Shown here one piece after another: positions 5,991 through 7,964 of a stretch of 7,964 nt of DNA; position 1 is the stretch's first letter; the number at the start of each line of letters is the position of its first letter. Below the pieces are notes generated by a model. The model made no database searches. It was given only the letters and a program-made list of their open reading frames with translations, and was not told where the DNA came from. This stretch comes from an uncultured Oscillospiraceae bacterium (GTDB lineage: Bacteria; Bacillota; Clostridia; Oscillospirales; Oscillospiraceae), in NCBI GenBank assembly GCA_959022875.1, contig CAUFAM010000042.1, forward strand, positions 1 through 7,964. The letters are read 5' to 3'. A program made the position numbers and the translations under genes.

Positions 5991-7079
5991 CTAAAGCAGG
6001 CCGGCAGTGGTGAGAATCCGGGTCACGGCCGCGCTGCGCAGGGTCCAGGCGGCGCTGGCGGCGTGGTTCTGCCGGCGCTGAGACACAAAGCCGGGGACTT
6101 CCTCCAGGGCGTGGGCGCAGAGAGTGAGGAACTCCTCCTCATCCTGGGCGGAATAGACCACGTCGGGGAAGGGCTCCACCTGGTCGGGCCACACCATGGA
6201 TACGATGGGCTTGCCTGTGGCCAGATACTCATAAAAACGGGGAGAGACCACATCGTCGTAGGGCCGCTGTTCCCGCAGCAGCTCCACCAGCACGTTGCAG
6301 CGGTAGAGCCAGTTTGGTACCTCGTTGACCGGCCGGGAGCCGGGGATGATAACATTGGGCTGGCGCTTGAGGTGGGGGAGCAGGGGATTGCCTTTCTCCC
6401 GCCGGCCCAGAAGCACAAAGGTCCAGTCGGGCCGGTCCAGGGCGGCGTAGAGGATGGGGGACAGGTCCAGATCGGCCCAGATGGTGCCCGCCCATCCAAA
6501 GAGAGGGCCCTTTACCTGGGGCAAGGGGTTGGGGCGGTTAAATTCCGGGGCAAAAAGGGGCAGGTTAATGCCGTTGGGCAGCAGGACAATGTTGCTGCTG
6601 CACGGGGAGAGACGGTGGGACAGTTGGGGCGAGGCGGCAAAGACCACATCCGCGTCCTGGGCCAGGCTGCCCTCCCAGTGGGCAGGCAGCTCGTCCCACT
6701 CCCGGTCACAGTCATAGACCAGGGCATCGTAGCTCAGATGATCCAGTACATGGACATGTTCCGGGCTGGTCACCCAGAGCAGGGGCTCGTGAAAGCGGTG
6801 CCGGGCCGCTTTAGCAGCAATAAACCGGCCGATATATCCTCGTTGGGCGCGAAACAGCGCACCGTGGCGCTCGCTTAAAGGTAAAACCGGGACAGGGAGG
6901 GTATAGGCCGTCACATTGGGACGAACCGGAAGCCCCTTTTGATGGAACATGGCTTCCTTCCAGCTGTGCCCGGGGGAAAAGTAGAGAATTTCAGCGTCCC
7001 GCATGCGGGAAATCAGCTGCTGGGTGCGTCCTGGAAGCTTGCTCCAGGGCTCGGTGGACAGGCAGATGATCTGCTTCAA
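5991..7079 (-). CDS. GT4-like glycosyltransferase (TuaH-like)
   Basis: This is a 362-aa, probably cytosolic or membrane-associated glycosyltransferase with a GT-B-type layout; no membrane segment or signal peptide is evident. The N-terminus, IICLSTEPWSKLPGRTQQL (4-22), resembles the opening of TuaH-type (teichuronic acid) transferases. The middle has VYDCDREW (121-128) and LLPNGINLPLF (166-176). The C-terminal nucleotide-sugar domain has GWAGTI (195-200) and SPRFYEYLATGKPIVS (279-294), where Glu284 matches the conserved Glu of GT4-like enzymes. The donor and acceptor sugars cannot be told. The start is TTG at 7079: GGGAGG lies 7 nt upstream, and the family-typical N-terminus begins immediately, whereas the first ATG would remove 25 residues. 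The stop is TAG. It has its own divergent promoter and ends 273 bp before purE. Confidence 0.85.
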   Translation of the reverse strand: MKQIICLSTEPWSKLPGRTQQLISRMRDAEILYFSPGHSWKEAMFHQKGLPVRPNVTAYTLPVPVLPLSERHGALFRAQRGYIGRFIAAKAARHRFHEPLLWVTSPEHVHVLDHLSYDALVYDCDREWDELPAHWEGSLAQDADVVFAASPQLSHRLSPCSSNIVLLPNGINLPLFAPEFNRPNPLPQVKGPLFGWAGTIWADLDLSPILYAALDRPDWTFVLLGRREKGNPLLPHLKRQPNVIIPGSRPVNEVPNWLYRCNVLVELLREQRPYDDVVSPRFYEYLATGKPIVSMVWPDQVEPFPDVVYSAQDEEEFLTLCAHALEEVPGFVSQRRQNHAASAAWTLRSAAVTRILTTAGLL

Positions 7080-7086
7080 GGAAAAG

Positions 7087-7092
7087 CCTCCC
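7087..7092 (-). promoter_or_regulatory. Ribosome-binding site supporting a TTG start
   Basis: GGGAGG, within a longer GGAGGGGAGG, is 7 nt before the TTG at 7079 and supports this non-ATG start for the glycosyltransferase. Confidence 0.75.
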
Positions 7093-7104
7093 CTCCGGTA
7101 AAGG

Positions 7105-7133
7105 TTGACGAATCGGGACTTTTCTCTTATTAT
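7105..7133 (+). promoter_or_regulatory. Promoter of the PAP2 phosphatase gene
   Basis: TTGACG (7105-7110), 17 nt, then TATTAT (7128-7133). Transcription would start near 7140, about 70 nt before the gene. A perfect TATAAT at 7131-7136 is also present but would give a 20-nt spacer. The -10 overlaps that of the opposite-strand promoter. Confidence 0.6.
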
Positions 7134-7158
7134 AATATGAGACGGGCAAGGCAGTCAA
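7129..7158 (-). promoter_or_regulatory. Promoter of the glycosyltransferase gene
   Basis: On the minus strand TTGACT (7158-7153), 18 nt, then a perfect TATAAT (7134-7129). Transcription would start near 7122, about 43 nt before the TTG start. Confidence 0.65.
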
Positions 7159-7212
7159 GCCGCAGGGGCGAAGAGTGTCGGGTCCGGAGGAATAATCAAG
7201 GAGAAAATGTAA

Positions 7213-7785
7213 ATGTTAGAAGCTTTACAGCGATTGGACGGCAACCTTTTGCTCTGGATCCAAACCTTGCACCTGGGCTGGCTGGACCCTCTGGTAGCCA
7301 CCTTTACCTCTCTGGGGAACGCGGGGATGCTGTGGATTGTCCTGTCCCCGGCCATGGTGGGCTGGCGGCCCACCCGAAAGGCGGGGATCCTGGGCCTGCT
7401 GGCCATGGCGCTGGGGCTGCTGGGGGCCAATTTGACCATCAAGCCTCTGGTGGAGCGGCCCCGCCCCTGGCTGGACCTGCCCATTACCCCGCTGGTGGTG
7501 GAGGACGACCCCCATTCCTTCCCCTCGGGGCATACCTGTGCCGCGTTTGCGGCGGGGCTGAGCTGGCTGCGGGCCCTGCCCTGGAAGTGGGGACGGGTGC
7601 TGGCGGCCGTGATGGCGGTGTGCATGGGGCTCTCCCGGCTCTATGTGGGAGTCCACTATCCCAGCGACGTGTTGGCGGGAGCGGTGATCGGATCCGCGTG
7701 TGCCTGGATAGCTTGGAAGCTTTACACCGCTTGGGAGAGAAAACATCATAAGCTTGACGGCCCGGGGGCCGTCTCCAATCAATGA
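7213..7785 (+). CDS. PAP2-family membrane phosphatase
   Basis: This is a 190-aa integral membrane phosphatase of the PAP2 / type 2 phosphatidic acid phosphatase superfamily. All three signature motifs are present: K77-x6-RP (KPLVERPRP, 77-85), PSGH (104-107, catalytic His107) and SRLYVGVHYPSD (141-152, His148 and Asp152). Hydrophobic stretches at about 25-50, 57-76, 106-122, 126-141 and 153-172 look like membrane segments, with the active site expected on the outer face. Likely substrates are lipid phosphates such as undecaprenyl pyrophosphate (BcrC-like) or phosphatidylglycerophosphate (PgpB-like); the sequence does not decide between them. The ATG at 7213 has AAGGAG 9 nt upstream, with an AUG-UAA start-stop pair in between. 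It is followed after 33 bp by an aminotransferase gene on the same strand, probably in one transcript. A divergent glycosyltransferase suggests an envelope role, which is inference. Confidence 0.92.
   Translation: MLEALQRLDGNLLLWIQTLHLGWLDPLVATFTSLGNAGMLWIVLSPAMVGWRPTRKAGILGLLAMALGLLGANLTIKPLVERPRPWLDLPITPLVVEDDPHSFPSGHTCAAFAAGLSWLRALPWKWGRVLAAVMAVCMGLSRLYVGVHYPSDVLAGAVIGSACAWIAWKLYTAWERKHHKLDGPGAVSNQ
7756..7773 (+). repeat. GC-rich inverted repeat at the 3' end of the PAP2 gene
   Basis: GACGGCC and GGCCGTC flank a 4-nt loop, inside the last codons of the gene. No T-run follows, so it is not a standard terminator; it may slow or stabilise the transcript before the next gene. Confidence 0.4.
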
Positions 7786-7818
7786 GCATGACATCACACA
7801 CAGAGAGGAGAACGCATT

Positions 7819-7964
7819 ATGTGGAAAACAGTCGGCTACTATAACGGCGAGATGGGCCCCTTGGAGGAAATGAAGGTGCCCATGGGGGACCGTGCCCTGT
7901 ACTTCGGGGACGGCATCTATGAGGCCACCTGCGTGGCAAACCGGGTGCCCTTCGCCCTGGATGA
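7819..7964 (+). CDS. Class IV PLP aminotransferase, D-amino-acid aminotransferase-like (5' part only)
   Basis: Only the first 48 codons are visible. The start MWKTVGYYNGEM and especially DRALYFGDGIYEATCVANRVPF match the N-terminal domain of fold-type IV aminotransferases, closest in my reading to D-alanine/D-amino-acid transaminases (compare the DRGYQFGDGVYE block of Bacillus D-amino-acid aminotransferase). Such enzymes interconvert D-alanine and D-glutamate with 2-oxo acids using PLP and supply D-amino acids for peptidoglycan. A branched-chain aminotransferase or aminodeoxychorismate lyase cannot be ruled out, because the PLP lysine and substrate-specific residues lie beyond the window. The ATG at 7819 has AGAGGAG 8 nt upstream and follows the PAP2 gene by 33 bp, so co-transcription is likely. 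Confidence 0.85.
   Translation, partial: MWKTVGYYNGEMGPLEEMKVPMGDRALYFGDGIYEATCVANRVPFALD

Noticed and set aside
1..7964. CRISPR arrays, tRNA/rRNA genes, insertion sequences, prophage or defence genes
   Set aside because: No spaced direct repeats, cloverleaf sequences, transposase-like or phage-like proteins were seen on either strand.

Overview
The window looks like chromosomal DNA of a high-GC, low-G+C-phylum-type Gram-positive (Firmicutes). The coding regions are GC-rich with strong G/C third positions, the Shine-Dalgarno sites are strong AGGAGG types, and the promoters are sigma-A-like in short AT-rich islands. Protein style and gene order (purE-purC-second PurF-like gene-purF-purM-purN) suggest a gut Oscillospiraceae-type Clostridium (Flavonifractor/Intestinimonas-like). 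That placement is inference; no phylogenetic search was possible.

Positions 1-5716, minus strand: a compact de novo purine (IMP) operon read right to left. The order is purE (5716-5225), purC (5157-4447), a PurF-like paralog (4380-2956), purF (2919-1489), purM (1467-424) and purN (427-1, cut by the window edge). The purM stop and purN start overlap as ATGA; the other gaps are 21-67 bp. Upstream of purE lies a 274-bp leader region. It has a good promoter (TTGCAA-17-TAAAAT), a 24-codon leader ORF with its own Shine-Dalgarno site, and a strong intrinsic terminator ending just before the purE ribosome site. A segment inside the leader ORF can pair with the terminator's 3' arm as an alternative. 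This is the architecture of a transcription attenuator. I do not recognise a known purine, ppGpp/PRPP or ZTP riboswitch in it.

Two points make the operon unusual. First, the canonical purF, which has the catalytic Cys, is interrupted by an in-frame TAG at codon 70. Second, the adjacent PurF-like paralog keeps the PRPP loop and the iron-sulfur cysteines but lacks the N-terminal nucleophile Cys (Gly instead) and the other glutamine-site residues. As written, the operon therefore encodes no intact glutamine-dependent PRPP amidotransferase. Either the TAG is an error or recent mutation, or the paralog (with free ammonia or a partner) matters.

Positions 5991-7964: a cell-envelope-flavoured region. 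A minus-strand glycosyltransferase (TuaH-like, TTG start, 7079-5991) is divergent from a plus-strand PAP2-family membrane phosphatase (7213-7785). The phosphatase is followed after 33 bp by the start of a class IV (D-amino-acid-type) aminotransferase that runs off the window. The divergent genes share one AT-rich core: both predicted -10 boxes overlap in a 10-bp palindrome at 7128-7137.
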